Shown here: in pieces, positions 8,042 to 15,497 of the stretch | How positions within the stretch are numbered: position 1 is the first letter of the stretch | How the letters are laid out: every line of letters starts with the position of its first letter | Assembly: GCA_913774795.1 (NCBI GenBank) | Contig: CAJYIL010000160.1 | Span: 1 to 20,123 of the forward strand | Reading direction: 5' to 3' | Origin: Pseudobdellovibrionaceae bacterium | Lineage (GTDB): Bacteria; Bdellovibrionota; Bdellovibrionia; Bdellovibrionales; JAMPXM01 | DNA: 20,123 nucleotides | Made by a program: the position numbers and the translations under genes | Notes under the pieces: model-generated | Told to the model about the DNA's origin: nothing | Databases searched by the model: none | Seen by the model: only the letters and a program-made list of their open reading frames with translations

Positions 8042-10303
8042 TTATCGACCTTGGCCTGAAGCACAAGCTGGGTTTGCGGCGGCTTCCTGGAACAACGAAC
8101 GAAGTTTGTATCCACTCGCTTCGAATTTGAGCGCGAGAGATTCGACGACCGGAGTGACTTTCGAGTCGCTCTTCTGCGCCGTTTGACAGACCGTTTCGTA
8201 AACTCGTTTTGCCATGCACTGAGAGAAGCGGGTCGAATCGGCGATCATGCGACCAAATTGGTTCACACCGAATCCGCCGCGCGCTTGAGCGCCTCTCCAT
8301 CCGAAGAGCGACTTGTTCGCAAGACCGACGGCGTTGTTCACGAATGAATCGTCCGTGATCAAGAAGCCGTTCGGGAACGTCGCTTCGTTGTGGGTCATCT
8401 TACGTACGACACCGTTCGAATCGACCGTGCCATTCGGGAAGCCGAAGGCCGTGTTTTTTGCGCTGACTTGAGCGTTGCGAACGAAGTTGTAAGTCACGTT
8501 GTTGATCGCCGTCGAAGCGAAGTCATAGTGCGAGAACGCACCTCTGAATCCGTCCATGACCGTGTGACAGCCCTTACAGCTCGTCTCGAACTTCATTGCA
8601 TCGCCGCCCGGGAGACGATCGATATCGCGACCGATTCGCGCTGGAGAGGCTGAGGTATCCGCCATCTCAGACATCGGCACACACATGAATTCACGGAAAG
8701 CGTATTCAACCAAACGACGGTTGGTTCCAGCGATCGCGTGCGCGCTCATGAACGCGCGTGACGTCAAGACGCCCGCTGGATCCGGATTCGGCGTGTAAGC
8801 GCCTTGCATCGTCGTCGCGATTTGCTGACCGGTTTTACGAACGAGAACCTTGCCAAGATCCCAGTGACCGTTGTCGAGATCTTCGTAGTGGTTGTTGCTC
8901 AACAGAAGGTCGTTGAACATGTCGCTTCGAACATTCGCTTTTGTCGTGTCAGCCATATAATAGGCGTCTTCCGTTAAAAGCTCCTTCGCGCTTCTTTCAT
9001 CGCGGGTGATCCCGATGAAGTAAGCCGACATATCATTGAGTGGTACGCGAATCGTCTCTTCACGATTCGACATCTTCGCCGCCAGTTGTTTGACGACGAC
9101 GTTCAAGAAATCTGGGTGACCTGCCAGTCCCGCAGCCGCATCACCCGTCACGATCTTCGCCGCAGCCACACGATCGCCGGCGATGAGTTTGGCTTCCACG
9201 TCGACAACCATTGGGTGATCAACCGGAATCGGCCCACCCGTCAGACGCTCAACCATCTTACGAGCTTGAATGCGCGTGTCTGCGACCGCGGTCTTCGCCG
9301 GTTTTACGACCGCTGAAGACGCTTTGTTTAAGGCGACTGCACCAAGAATTTCGGCACGCGTGAAGCTCCGGCAGTAAATCGCCAGATGCGCGATTTCACC
9401 TGACCAGTTACGCTGTTTCGACACATCGATCACGGTTTGACCGTTATCGAGTTTGTTTTGCAAAGGGATCAAGTCATTCCCGATGACAAGGTGTGCGCTG
9501 TTGAGAAAGCCGCGATTGAAAGGCGTGATTGAGCTCCGGGCTGAGCGATTCACGTACACCGTCATCAAACCTTGAGCGTCCATCGTCGCGATGAGCTCGG
9601 TGAATCGTCCTGGATTGTCGGCCGCACGGACCGATGAAAATCCGCCCGCAACAGACGTCTGAGAAACGACCGCACCGGCCGCGTTTCTCACTTGAAGTTG
9701 AACAGCCTCGGCTCCCGCCATCCCCGTTTGGTAAAGGCCGAAGTTAACCGGGCTTGTCGCCGCGCTCGGATTATTCGAGTTGGCCATCGAGTTCGAGAGA
9801 CCTACGATTAAGTTACCCGAGTCGTTACCTTGAAAAGGGAAGTAGGGACGAACAAACGCCTGAATCGTGAAACCGTTTGAGCACGAGTTGAGTTTATCGG
9901 CGGTGACGGGAGTGCCGCTCGAGTCAGCGCTGATCAAGAATGTACGGTGACGCTGCGCTGACTCGTAGCCTTTATCGGCCATCATCGGATCGCCCGTCTC
10001 CGCTCCGTTTGGTTTCGGGTTCACGTAAATGATGTTTCCCATCATCTGCGCGTTCTTCAAGATGGGAGTGCCGTCTTGAGTTGGCAAGTTACCGTCTGTT
10101 TTGACCTTGAGGTTCAACGCAGGCGCCACGCCTGACGTATCAAACGCAGTGTCTCCACCGTTCTCGTCGAAGAGGTAAACGGCCGCTGCACCGCTATCGT
10201 TACCCGACATGTCCTGATTTCGAAGGGCCTGCGCAGGCGACGTCACCATCATTCCCATCGCCGCTAAAATCGCGCTCGTCGACACGTTTTTGTTCAAGCC
10301 CAT
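8042..10303 (-). CDS. Exported LamG-domain protein with DUF1592/1588/1585-like C-terminus and one CxxCH
   Basis: 753 residues; ATG 10303 preceded by GGCGGGG. A Sec signal peptide ends in SPAQA (cut after A26). Residues about 40-330 look like a LamG/concanavalin-type sandwich: AVYLFDENGG, GFTIQAFVRP, and NWSGEIAHLAIYCRSFTRAEI-type closing strands. About 395-450 (HPDFLNVVVKQLA, then ELLTEDAYYMAD) recall the end of DUF1592. About 510-600 are DUF1588-like: GVLTSRAFM, FREFMC, then CKGCHTVMDGF (C576, C579, H580), matching the family's 'C..CH...D..G' block. About 655-745 (RFSQCMAKRVYETVC and a terminal helical region) resemble DUF1585. It is the first gene of the leftward operon and presumably periplasmic or surface-exposed. 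CKGCH could bind covalent haem, but in DUF1588 proteins this is not proven. Activity is unknown. Confidence 0.78.
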   Translation of the reverse strand: MGLNKNVSTSAILAAMGMMVTSPAQALRNQDMSGNDSGAAAVYLFDENGGDTAFDTSGVAPALNLKVKTDGNLPTQDGTPILKNAQMMGNIIYVNPKPNGAETGDPMMADKGYESAQRHRTFLISADSSGTPVTADKLNSCSNGFTIQAFVRPYFPFQGNDSGNLIVGLSNSMANSNNPSAATSPVNFGLYQTGMAGAEAVQLQVRNAAGAVVSQTSVAGGFSSVRAADNPGRFTELIATMDAQGLMTVYVNRSARSSITPFNRGFLNSAHLVIGNDLIPLQNKLDNGQTVIDVSKQRNWSGEIAHLAIYCRSFTRAEILGAVALNKASSAVVKPAKTAVADTRIQARKMVERLTGGPIPVDHPMVVDVEAKLIAGDRVAAAKIVTGDAAAGLAGHPDFLNVVVKQLAAKMSNREETIRVPLNDMSAYFIGITRDERSAKELLTEDAYYMADTTKANVRSDMFNDLLLSNNHYEDLDNGHWDLGKVLVRKTGQQIATTMQGAYTPNPDPAGVLTSRAFMSAHAIAGTNRRLVEYAFREFMCVPMSEMADTSASPARIGRDIDRLPGGDAMKFETSCKGCHTVMDGFRGAFSHYDFASTAINNVTYNFVRNAQVSAKNTAFGFPNGTVDSNGVVRKMTHNEATFPNGFLITDDSFVNNAVGLANKSLFGWRGAQARGGFGVNQFGRMIADSTRFSQCMAKRVYETVCQTAQKSDSKVTPVVESLALKFEASGYKLRSLFQEAAANPACASGQGR

Positions 10304-10536
10304 AGTCCCCGCCTGTTGTGACTGTGTACAGGAACCTATCGGTCGCGAGATTCGCGTTATGAATCTGCGAAATCGCTCTTTATGCGAATTTCACTCATGA
10401 ATCTGGATTTTCGGAGAGGAAGTGTCTCAAAACCGTCGGTGGAGTTGGCACTTCCACGCGAGATCGAACACCGCCGACCACACACTTAACAATGTGAGGG
10501 TCGATTGTTCGCGAGAGTTGTCCAATCTCTTGTCAG
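10304..10536 (-). promoter_or_regulatory. Leader/promoter region of the haem-protein operon
   Basis: A 233-nt non-coding stretch separates the orphan secreted-protein gene from the operon. It holds a direct repeat ATGAATCTG (10359-10367 and 10397-10405) and a small perfect inverted repeat CGCGA-GAT-TCGCG (10344-10356). A hairpin at 10439-10457 reads on the minus strand as GTGGAAGT-GCCA-ACTCCAC, with one bulged A, and TTTT follows 6 nt later; it may terminate the upstream gene. GTCGGTGG (10435-10442) could instead pair with CCGCCGAC (10471-10478), an overlapping alternative stem. No convincing -35/-10 pair was found by eye. Confidence 0.4.
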
Positions 10537-12063
10537 TCAGTGGTGCGAAGCGTGTTGCAGAAGGGAGTTTTGGGCTAGTGAAAGGTCCTGGATCATTTCG
10601 CGATAAAGCTCTTGGTTCGTCGCGCGCACAGCGGAGAATGCTCGCTGTGTGGCTTCTACCGTGTCTCTCGAAATGAGCGTCGCGAAATGCGGGTCTCGGC
10701 GAAGAATTTCCTCGAACCTCAGCAAGTTTTCAAGAACGCCTGCCGTGATTTGCTCGACCGCTTCGAGATCGGCGTGTGCGCGGTTCACTTCGTTTCTCAA
10801 GTCGAGGAGCTGTTTCGATTCTCGAACGGGATTCCAGTCGGCTCCTGGAATGAGCGCTTGGTGTGACTCCATGCGGACCGCCGTTTCGAGGCTCTTCTCT
10901 CGCAGCTGACCGAACGACGAACTCTGCGCTTTGATTGCGGTGACCGTGAGAACGCCTGCGTGGAGCATGCGCGGCACGAGCGCGTGCACGTCGGCCTCAA
11001 ACTGCGAAGCGCTCATAAGTGGGCTGTTATCGAACAAGAGCACTTCGTTTGTGTTCAATACCGCGACCTCATCGCGAAGCTTCGTCGAAATTTCGGTGTA
11101 GGGCTCAACGGTCTTCAGCGGCTCAATCGTGAGAGCTTTCGTGAGATCGGCCTGCTTCACGACGATCTTCGCGATCTCTTCGATTTTGTTTTCGGCGGCC
11201 GCTAACTCGGTGAGACTTGGCTGCTGTGGTTGCTTGCGCTCCGTGAGCCAGCGGCGAAGTCGCTGACCGCGCGTGAGTCGCACCGGGTCTGGATTGAAAA
11301 GCTCAAGGCCTTGCGCAATGGTCATCGGCTTGTTTCCAACGGCGTAAGTCACGGAGTAATCGAGCCATCGTGCCATGATCAATTTCGCGTAGAGAATTCG
11401 CTCGGGACTCTGTTCGACCCAGTCCCAGAATGACTTCAGGGGCGTTCGCGTTTTGCCGGCAACCATCGGCAGATGAGGTCCTGACATATTGTACCGAGCT
11501 TCAGAACCGTCGTAGTTAACAGAGTCGATTCGAGGCTGACTCACGCTCTCGCCTTGATAGGTTTCTTTTTCGGTCATGAGTTTCGCTAACACGTAAACGT
11601 CATTTGATGTTTTTCGCTGAGTGTTTTCGCGCGCAATGAGTTCACGACGAGTCGCGGATTTTCGATGCAGCCTCGTTTCAACTGGGTGAAGCATGATCTT
11701 GCCCGAATTCGCGTAGCCCGCATCGAGAAATTGCGCTGATCCCTTGGGCCGATAGAAGGAGGACCAGCGCGACCGCATGATCGCTTCACCCGTCTCACCA
11801 AAAAGCTCTCCCAGTAAAGTTGTAAGAACTCGTTTAGCATCTGCGGGCTCCAGGCGCTTTTGCGATTCGATCATCGCGTCCAACGCCCAGTCCCAAGAAG
11901 GCTCACGCCCCTTCATTCGATCATCGATAGACGGCGAGATGATTTCCACGACCGAGGCCTTTTTGAGGAAGAGATCAGCGCAAAGGCGAGCATCGGCGAG
12001 AGCCGGTCTTGGGACGGCGGCTGTCAAAATAATTGTCAGTAAAAGGGCGCTACGTCTCTTCAT
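10537..12063 (-). CDS. Secreted protein of unknown family
   Basis: 508 residues from ATG 12063, with GGAG 7 nt upstream. A clear Sec signal peptide (MKRRSALLLTIILTAAVP...) probably ends at PALA before DAR. The mature protein is mainly helical in character. Two stretches, about 285-330 and about 400-500, are rich in Glu, Lys, Leu and Ala and could form coiled coils. No catalytic motif, CxxCH, lipobox or membrane anchor was seen, and I do not recognise the family. It follows the transporter gene by 39 nt on the same strand and is probably co-transcribed with it. The predicted location is periplasmic or extracellular. Function not assigned. Confidence 0.8.
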   Translation of the reverse strand: MKRRSALLLTIILTAAVPRPALADARLCADLFLKKASVVEIISPSIDDRMKGREPSWDWALDAMIESQKRLEPADAKRVLTTLLGELFGETGEAIMRSRWSSFYRPKGSAQFLDAGYANSGKIMLHPVETRLHRKSATRRELIARENTQRKTSNDVYVLAKLMTEKETYQGESVSQPRIDSVNYDGSEARYNMSGPHLPMVAGKTRTPLKSFWDWVEQSPERILYAKLIMARWLDYSVTYAVGNKPMTIAQGLELFNPDPVRLTRGQRLRRWLTERKQPQQPSLTELAAAENKIEEIAKIVVKQADLTKALTIEPLKTVEPYTEISTKLRDEVAVLNTNEVLLFDNSPLMSASQFEADVHALVPRMLHAGVLTVTAIKAQSSSFGQLREKSLETAVRMESHQALIPGADWNPVRESKQLLDLRNEVNRAHADLEAVEQITAGVLENLLRFEEILRRDPHFATLISRDTVEATQRAFSAVRATNQELYREMIQDLSLAQNSLLQHASHH

Positions 12064-12102
12064 AAACGACTCCGGTTAGCTCGCTCATCAAGAGTGCAAC
12101 GC

Positions 12103-13281
12103 TCAGGCCCGCCGACGGAGCTCCCTCGCCAGTGGCCAAGCGATCAGAAACGCCGCCGCGAGATACACGAAAGCCATCGTCGTGAACGCGCTGTCGATCC
12201 CGCGCGACTCAATCACGTGGCCGAGGAAAGGGCCGAAAATCAGAAACAACATGCGTGTTCCGAGCGACCCGATGGAGTTCGTGGTCGCGCGGATCTCGGG
12301 AGGAACACGCGTATTCACCGCGTCCTGGAAGAAGACGTGCGCAAGCCCGCGACAAACCGGAAACGCGAGGATCGCGACGAGCCCCCCGATCGCTCCGACC
12401 TGCGGGAGAACGGCATAACCGACGATGGGTGCCAACGCGATGACGAGTAGTGTTCTGCGGGGACCATATTTGAGCTCAAAGTGATTCGCGTATTTCGCAA
12501 TGAGCGCAATTGCAAAAGCATTCGCCGCCCACAGGGTGCCGAACGATGAAACAGTCCACCCGCGCGTTTGCCAGTAGGGCTGCAGACACCAAACCGCACA
12601 GTATGTCGCAAAGCCGTAGACCATGAAATTTAAGATCGTCAGCGTGAGTAGACGAGAGTGACTGAACAGCGCTTTTCCGATCATCTTTATGTTTTGCAAG
12701 TGAGAGCTTCGTTCGAGGCGTGTGCCCGGAGGTTCGTAAACCCAGCATGCGAGAACGACCGGGATCCATGCAGTCACCGCTTGCGCATGAGCGACAGTCG
12801 CAAGACTGATCAGTGAAAGCCAACCGCCAATAAGCGCGGCGGTGCCTTCACCGAGTGTTTGGTACATGAGCCTTTGACCGACATACGCAGCGGTCGGTCC
12901 ATCCTTCTCAACGGTCGCAAAGAGAATCGCGATATCGCATCCCGACTGGAGCGCGATGCCGAGGCCCAACAGAATTTCGTACAACACGAAATCGACAAAC
13001 GTGTGGCCAAACCAAAGAACTTGAAAGCCAAGCGCGACGATCACCGAACCGATAATCATTGCGGGTTTTCTCCCGAAAAGATCGGCGACGTATCCTGCAG
13101 GCGCGTCGAAAAGAAGAAGACACGCTCCGAAGAGGCCTTGAAGCTGAAAGACTTGGGTGAGCGTCAGACCTTGTTGTTTCCAGAAAGGCACAATCACAGG
13201 CATGATGACCAGAAACATTTGAAAGAACGCAAAAGCCTGAAGCTTGCGAACGTTCGCTCGCCTACCAGCTGACGCGATCAC
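12103..13281 (-). CDS. Major facilitator superfamily transporter
   Basis: 392 residues with repeated hydrophobic helices consistent with a 12-helix MFS carrier. The loop between helices 2 and 3 holds GYVADLFGRKP (G63-P73), a good match to MFS motif A (GxxxDxxGRK). A second basic loop, KYGPRRTLL, lies between helices 8 and 9. GTG 13281 is the only suitable start; it overlaps the end of the preceding oxygenase-like gene by 20 nt and lacks a strong ribosome site, which suggests translational coupling. Motif A does not reveal substrate or direction. The coupling to an oxygenase-like gene and, further up, a glutamate-cysteine-ligase-like gene makes small-molecule export a reasonable guess. The inner-membrane transporter call is secure; substrate unknown. 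Confidence 0.88.
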   Translation of the reverse strand: MIASAGRRANVRKLQAFAFFQMFLVIMPVIVPFWKQQGLTLTQVFQLQGLFGACLLLFDAPAGYVADLFGRKPAMIIGSVIVALGFQVLWFGHTFVDFVLYEILLGLGIALQSGCDIAILFATVEKDGPTAAYVGQRLMYQTLGEGTAALIGGWLSLISLATVAHAQAVTAWIPVVLACWVYEPPGTRLERSSHLQNIKMIGKALFSHSRLLTLTILNFMVYGFATYCAVWCLQPYWQTRGWTVSSFGTLWAANAFAIALIAKYANHFELKYGPRRTLLVIALAPIVGYAVLPQVGAIGGLVAILAFPVCRGLAHVFFQDAVNTRVPPEIRATTNSIGSLGTRMLFLIFGPFLGHVIESRGIDSAFTTMAFVYLAAAFLIAWPLARELRRRA

Positions 13282-13915
13282 GGGTGTAGACTTGTGTTTG
13301 ATATCTGAGCTCGTTTTGTGGCTCGTAGTGGTTCGAGAAGGTCAGACGAATGAAATAGCGCCACCCGTTTTTCGTCGCGGCCTGCCCCCGGTGGAAACAG
13401 TGGGGGCCGAATCGATAAAGTGTGCGATCTTCGAGATGGAACGTCTTCGGTTGCGCCTTTTCGATGAGTTCGTCGTAGTGATAGTAAATCGGTTTGTGCG
13501 TGCCGTGGTGCTCGAGGACTTCTCTAGCCGACGGCAACTCGATATCGTCGACGAGAAATTCGGTTCGTGACGCGTCTCCGATCAACAGCATGTAGTGAAT
13601 CGAATTCGCTTCGGCCTCGAGGTGATCGAGGTCTGGTTGATCGCTGTAGGCCTTTGTTCGGTAGAAGTCGTCGCAGTGCCATCCCGGGATGTTCGGATAC
13701 ACGTCGGTGAAGAGCATATGGGTTCGACTGTCGACCGAGAGATATTTGTATTCGGGGTGTTTGGGCGTTTGCTCGAGAATGAAGTCGAGCATTTCGGATC
13801 TTAGACTTTGGATGAACTCAGGACCGCAGCGCCAAAGCTGGGGCAACTTTCTCACGTCGAAATCTGGGGGAATAGAAAGAGTCTTGATTTTTTTAACGTC
13901 AGTTTTGAACCGCAT
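13262..13915 (-). CDS. Probable Fe(II)/2-oxoglutarate oxygenase-fold protein
   Basis: 217 residues from ATG 13915; GTG 13924 is in frame but lies inside a hairpin stem. No signal peptide, so probably cytosolic. PGWHCDDFYRT gives an HxD pair (H80, D82). Near the C-terminus, YRFGPHCFHRG (H172, H175) precedes NGWRYFIRLTFS (R186, R190). A HxD, distal His, then Arg about 10-15 residues on is the metal and co-substrate layout of the double-stranded beta-helix Fe(II)/2OG oxygenases. The regions between are unlike any named subfamily I know, so substrate cannot be given and a non-catalytic cupin-like role is possible. It overlaps the MFS gene start by 20 nt. No Shine-Dalgarno sequence precedes ATG 13915. 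The gene is real; the fold is a moderate-confidence inference. Confidence 0.65.
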   Translation of the reverse strand: MRFKTDVKKIKTLSIPPDFDVRKLPQLWRCGPEFIQSLRSEMLDFILEQTPKHPEYKYLSVDSRTHMLFTDVYPNIPGWHCDDFYRTKAYSDQPDLDHLEAEANSIHYMLLIGDASRTEFLVDDIELPSAREVLEHHGTHKPIYYHYDELIEKAQPKTFHLEDRTLYRFGPHCFHRGQAATKNGWRYFIRLTFSNHYEPQNELRYQTQVYTRDRVSW

Positions 13916-13921
13916 TAAAAG

Positions 13922-13940
13922 CACGGGATATCGTCCCGTG
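13922..13940 (-). terminator. Hairpin with short T-run at the oxygenase gene start
   Basis: Read on the minus strand, CACGGGA-CGATA-TCCCGTG is a perfect 7-bp stem with a 5-nt loop, followed directly by CTTTTAATG. It has the form of a short intrinsic terminator for the ligase gene ending 55 nt upstream. Its tail runs into the start codon of the next gene at 13915 and an alternative GTG start lies within the stem, so it may act as an attenuator or translational control element instead. Confidence 0.5.
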
Positions 13941-13994
13941 ATTCAGGCGGCAAGAGGATTTTTGTTTTTCTGACCAAAGCGATTGTACGTGCCG

Positions 13995-15152
13995 CTAGCT
14001 TTTGAGCCAGAGCGGTTTTCGAGCAGAGAACTCGCGCGCGTTGAAATCAGCGACCGCTTTGAGATCGCCACCTGCGGAGTGCGACGCTTTTCTCTGGCGA
14101 AGACTGCTCGTTCCGCGATCCAAAATGAGCGCGATCGTTTCGAAGAGAGGCTCGTACGCGAGTTCTTTCGCAATCGGCTGAAGTGTATCAAGCATTGCGC
14201 GAACGACCTCACGAAACGGCGCCGTTTGTCCGTCGCTATTCATGATTAAGTCGGCCCCGACTCCCCACCTCGAAGCGCGCCACTTATTCTCGCGCATGAT
14301 CCAGTCTGGAGGAGGGTCAAAACGTCGCCCCTCTGCCAGCTGGCGATCGATGAAAACGCAAAGCGCGTGGATGAGCGCCGTGAGAGCCGTGGTTTCTTCA
14401 AGCGTCGCTAATCCATCACAGATTCGAAATTCAATCGTTCCGAAGTGCGGACTCGGGCGAATGTCCCACCACAAATCTTTTGGTGAACGAATCGCATTTG
14501 CTTTAAAAAGGCGACCGTAAAGTTCAGTGAATTCATCCCACGATCTCACGAGGCAAGGGTGCCCACCCGTCGGGAGAGATTCGAAAAATGTAATTCGCGA
14601 CGACGCGAGCTCCGTGTCTTCGCCGTGCCAATACGGAGAACTCGCGGAGAGCGCCAGAAGCATCGGTAAATAATGGAGAGCGGCGTTTGTCATTTGGATC
14701 GCGTGCTCACCGTCTCTCATACCGACATGAACATGCAGACCGAAAATCATGAGTCGTCGCGCGATCCATTGGTTTCGATCGATGAGATCTTTGTAACGGG
14801 ACGCCGGGAACAAAATTCGCTCTTGATAGCGCGCAAACGGGTGCGTACCGGCCGAAGCCAAGCGGAGCCCAAGTTCGGTTGCGGCCGATTCTGAGGCGTC
14901 CATGGTTTTTGCGAGATCGGCGTGCACGTCGTGGGCGTTTTTGCAAATGCCCGTGTTGAATTCGAGCATGCTCTGAAAAATCTCGGCCTTCACGCGATTA
15001 CCGAGGTGCGAGAGCTTCTCGAGAAGAGCCGGCGATTGAGGACTCAGATCGAGAGTCTCTTCATCAAGCAGTTGAACTTCGACCTCGACTCCGAGTGTGA
15101 GAGGCTCGGAGGCCGCAAACGAAAGAGTATCGGACTCGCTTTGAAACGACAT
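13995..15152 (-). CDS. ybdK: Carboxylate-amine ligase, YbdK/GCS2 family (putative glutamate-cysteine ligase type 2)
   Basis: 385 residues, close to the usual about 370 of YbdK. Start ATG 15152 is preceded by AAAGGAGG with 7-nt spacing, an excellent ribosome site. Family landmarks are TLGVEVEVQLLD near the N-terminus (acidic metal-binding residues E23, E25), FGLHVHVGM in the centre (metal/substrate His), and WWDIRPSPHFGTIEFRICDG, the GCS2 signature near residue 230-250. These enzymes use ATP to join a carboxylate to an amine; E. coli YbdK has weak gamma-glutamylcysteine synthase activity, and relatives make other glutamyl amides. No gshB-like partner is adjacent, so a glutathione pathway cannot be claimed. 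It heads the leftward group with the oxygenase-like and MFS genes. Family very likely; substrate open. Confidence 0.88.
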   Translation of the reverse strand: MSFQSESDTLSFAASEPLTLGVEVEVQLLDEETLDLSPQSPALLEKLSHLGNRVKAEIFQSMLEFNTGICKNAHDVHADLAKTMDASESAATELGLRLASAGTHPFARYQERILFPASRYKDLIDRNQWIARRLMIFGLHVHVGMRDGEHAIQMTNAALHYLPMLLALSASSPYWHGEDTELASSRITFFESLPTGGHPCLVRSWDEFTELYGRLFKANAIRSPKDLWWDIRPSPHFGTIEFRICDGLATLEETTALTALIHALCVFIDRQLAEGRRFDPPPDWIMRENKWRASRWGVGADLIMNSDGQTAPFREVVRAMLDTLQPIAKELAYEPLFETIALILDRGTSSLRQRKASHSAGGDLKAVADFNAREFSARKPLWLKS

Positions 15153-15194
15153 CGGCCGCCCTCCTTTGATGTGAGGGTCGAGCTTAACACACCG

Positions 15195-15213
15195 ATGCTT
15201 CGAGACGAAGCGT
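15195..15213 (+). terminator. Hairpin followed by TTTTT upstream of ybdK
   Basis: ATGCTTCG-AGA-CGAAGCGT pairs over 8 positions (one T-G wobble) with a 3-nt loop, and TTTTT follows 6 nt later on the plus strand. No rightward gene ends nearby. It could instead be a structured part of the ybdK leader, block antisense transcription into ybdK, or be a protein-binding inverted repeat. Confidence 0.35.
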
Positions 15214-15384
15214 GCTCATTTTTCTAACGACAATGATCATCGCCGTAGTCAGCAGGGATCGCGCTGGTGCAACTGCCACGATCTTTAAAAGCGTTGGGCC
15301 TAGCCAAAAATCCAGTGAAAAACGGAAGGCGAATCTTGGGCTCCACGAGATCGAAGTTTTGTCTCAAGAGTTTAAGGAGATGTG

Positions 15385-15492
15385 TTGTGTTGTTCTCAAG
15401 CGGGCGCCGCAGTTGAAATGACTCGCGAGGCTGCGGCACCCTTAAGGGCAGTTATTGTCGAGTCGTCCTCCGGGACTTGTCACAAAGGATGA
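15385..15492 (+). CDS. Possible 35-codon small ORF upstream of the lipoprotein gene
   Basis: AAGGAG (15374-15379) is a strong ribosome site, and a TTG at 15385 lies 5 nt after it. The frame runs 35 codons (MCCSQAGAAVEMTREAAAPL...) to a TGA at 15490-15492, ending 5 nt before the lipoprotein ATG at 15498 and overlapping its ribosome site. The placement suggests a translated leader coupled to the operon. The peptide itself has no known motif. An ATG directly abutting the AAGGAG in another frame gives only 13 codons. This is a suggestion, not a firm gene. Confidence 0.25.
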   Translation: MCCSQAGAAVEMTREAAAPLRAVIVESSSGTCHKG

Positions 15493-15497
15493 ACATC

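Larger units (their letters stand above)
15153..15497. other. Divergent intergenic region with hairpins
   Basis: This 345-nt region lies between leftward ybdK and the rightward lipoprotein gene, so it should carry both promoters. I could not pick a convincing -35/-10 pair on either strand. It contains a hairpin at 15195-15213, an inverted repeat GCCGCAG/CTGCGGC (15406-15412 and 15431-15437), and the perfect palindrome CCCTTAAGGG (15439-15448). It also carries a possible short ORF listed separately. Longer frames on either strand here have no ribosome site and no recognisable protein. Confidence 0.5.

Noticed and set aside
10336..10345. CCGATAG on the minus strand, like the -10 of a sigma-28 promoter
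   Set aside because: No TAAA element lies at the required distance upstream, so the match is half a promoter at best.
15212..15421. 69-codon frame on the plus strand in the intergenic region
   Set aside because: No ribosome site at its start and no recognisable protein; the good AAGGAG within it better fits a different, shorter frame.
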